Source: Sneathiella sp. (GTDB lineage Bacteria > Pseudomonadota > Alphaproteobacteria > Sneathiellales > Sneathiellaceae). Taken from it: a stretch of 15,570 bases of DNA. The notes below the pieces were generated by a model. The model did not search any database, was not told the origin of the DNA, and was given only the letters and a program-made list of their open reading frames with translations. The stretch is from the NCBI GenBank assembly GCA_002732675.1, contig NVRR01000040.1, positions 1-15,570 of the forward strand, in the 5' to 3' direction. The position numbers and the translations under genes are program-made. Shown piece by piece: positions 14,873 to 15,570 of this stretch. Every line of letters starts with the position of its first letter. The stretch's first letter is position 1.

Positions 14873-15570
14873 GTTGACGATAGAGCCTTTTCAAACATCG
14901 CCCGCGCCGCCGGACCCAGTGTTTTGTGATTGAGCGCAAAGTGTGTGACGGCGCGCAAATAGCCCAGCCGATCACCGCAATCAAAATCAGCACCCTCATA
15001 CTGATAGCCATAAAAGGGCTGTTCTTTCATCAGGCGCGCCATGGCATCGGTCAGTTGAATTTCCCCGCCCGCGCCGCTTTTCTGATCAGCGAGAAGCCCC
15101 ATCACTTCGGGTTGTAAAATATAACGCCCGGTGATTTTCAGATTTGATGGTGCTGTCTCAAGGCTGGGTTTTTCCACCATGCCGCGCATTTCGATCAGTC
15201 GGCCATTTTGCGCCTTGGGATCAATCACCCCGTATTTGCTGACATCTTCGTGGGGAATTTCATCGACCGCAATAATATTACCGCCCGTCTCATTATAGGC
15301 GTCCACCATTTGCGCCAGACAGCCGGGCGCGCCCTGGATCAACACATCAGGCAGCAAAACCGCAAACGGCTCGTCGCCAATAATATCGCGGGCGCACCAG
15401 ATCGCATGGCCCAACCCCAAAGGGGCCTGTTGGCGCACAAAACTCATCGAGCCGGGCTCAGGCAGGCTCTCGGCCAGCATCTCCAGCACATCGCGTTTGC
15501 CCTTGCCCTGTAAAATGGTTTCCAGCTCAAAGGCGCGATCAAAATAATCCTCAATGGCGCTTTTGGCCCG
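14869..15570 (-). CDS. galU: UTP-glucose-1-phosphate uridylyltransferase (partial, N-terminus outside window)
   Basis: GalU makes UDP-glucose from UTP and glucose 1-phosphate for envelope polysaccharides. The visible 233 residues begin with RAKSAIEDYFD, the segment after the N-terminal nucleotide-binding loop, which lies beyond the right edge. Further family motifs are QQAPLGLGHAIWCA, FAVLLPDVLI with the metal-binding Asp, KYGVIDP, MVEKP, GRYIL, GAGGEIQLTDAM and DCGDRLGYLRA. The C-terminus is normal (FEKALSST). It meets the short lytic-transglycosylase-like ORF tail to tail with a 4-nt overlap, with no terminator between. By eye it looks richer in GC than the pepN region. Confidence 0.95.
   Translation of the reverse strand, partial: RAKSAIEDYFDRAFELETILQGKGKRDVLEMLAESLPEPGSMSFVRQQAPLGLGHAIWCARDIIGDEPFAVLLPDVLIQGAPGCLAQMVDAYNETGGNIIAVDEIPHEDVSKYGVIDPKAQNGRLIEMRGMVEKPSLETAPSNLKITGRYILQPEVMGLLADQKSGAGGEIQLTDAMARLMKEQPFYGYQYEGADFDCGDRLGYLRAVTHFALNHKTLGPAARAMFEKALSST

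Noticed and set aside
1-15570. CRISPR array, insertion sequence, prophage, tRNA or rRNA
   Set aside because: No regularly spaced repeats, transposase or integrase motifs, terminal repeats or tRNA cloverleaf were seen. Almost all of the window is housekeeping coding sequence.

Overview
This window looks like chromosomal core DNA of an alphaproteobacterium of middling GC content. The evidence is gene order and protein family type: folK-rpoZ-rsh-pyrE-(DUF2062)-pdxJ-acpS-lepB-rnc-era read as one minus-strand block, with smpB-dapA and a NYN/LabA-like gene close by. This combination is familiar from Alphaproteobacteria. I cannot place it to order or genus from sequence alone.

Layout. Positions 1-7226 are a nearly gapless minus-strand run read from rpoZ down to era, which is cut by the left edge. 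Junctions are tight: ATGA overlaps at DUF2062/pdxJ and lepB/rnc, and an 8-nt overlap at rnc/era. folK lies upstream on the same strand behind a 182-bp gap that holds two inverted repeats. At 7928-8104 transcription diverges: folK goes left and a NYN-domain nuclease-like gene goes right. A plus-strand gene with its own extended -10 promoter follows at 8829-10154. It encodes a DUF2235 hydrolase-fold protein fused to a PilZ domain. smpB and dapA follow on the minus strand. A large divergent M1 aminopeptidase gene (pepN) lies at 11795-14431, then a short secreted ORF that resembles the N-terminus of a soluble lytic transglycosylase, then galU on the minus strand, cut by the right edge.

How the genes work together. 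The long operon combines transcription (omega subunit), the stringent response (Rsh), pyrimidine synthesis (PyrE), pyridoxal phosphate synthesis (PdxJ), activation of acyl carrier protein (AcpS), protein export (LepB) and RNA/ribosome maturation (RNase III, Era). SmpB serves trans-translation, DapA makes diaminopimelate/lysine precursors, FolK makes folate and GalU makes UDP-glucose. These are housekeeping growth functions.

The most unusual item is the DUF2235-PilZ protein. The catalytic Ser of the expected G-x-S-x-G elbow is replaced by Gly, the DGT motif near the N-terminus is DCC, and the motif after the His is degenerate. The Asp, the His and both c-di-GMP-binding motifs of PilZ are kept. 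It may be a c-di-GMP-responsive pseudo-hydrolase. The second is the lytic-transglycosylase-like stub, which ends inside the galU stop codon and looks like a deletion scar. No tRNA, rRNA, insertion sequence, CRISPR array or prophage gene was seen.
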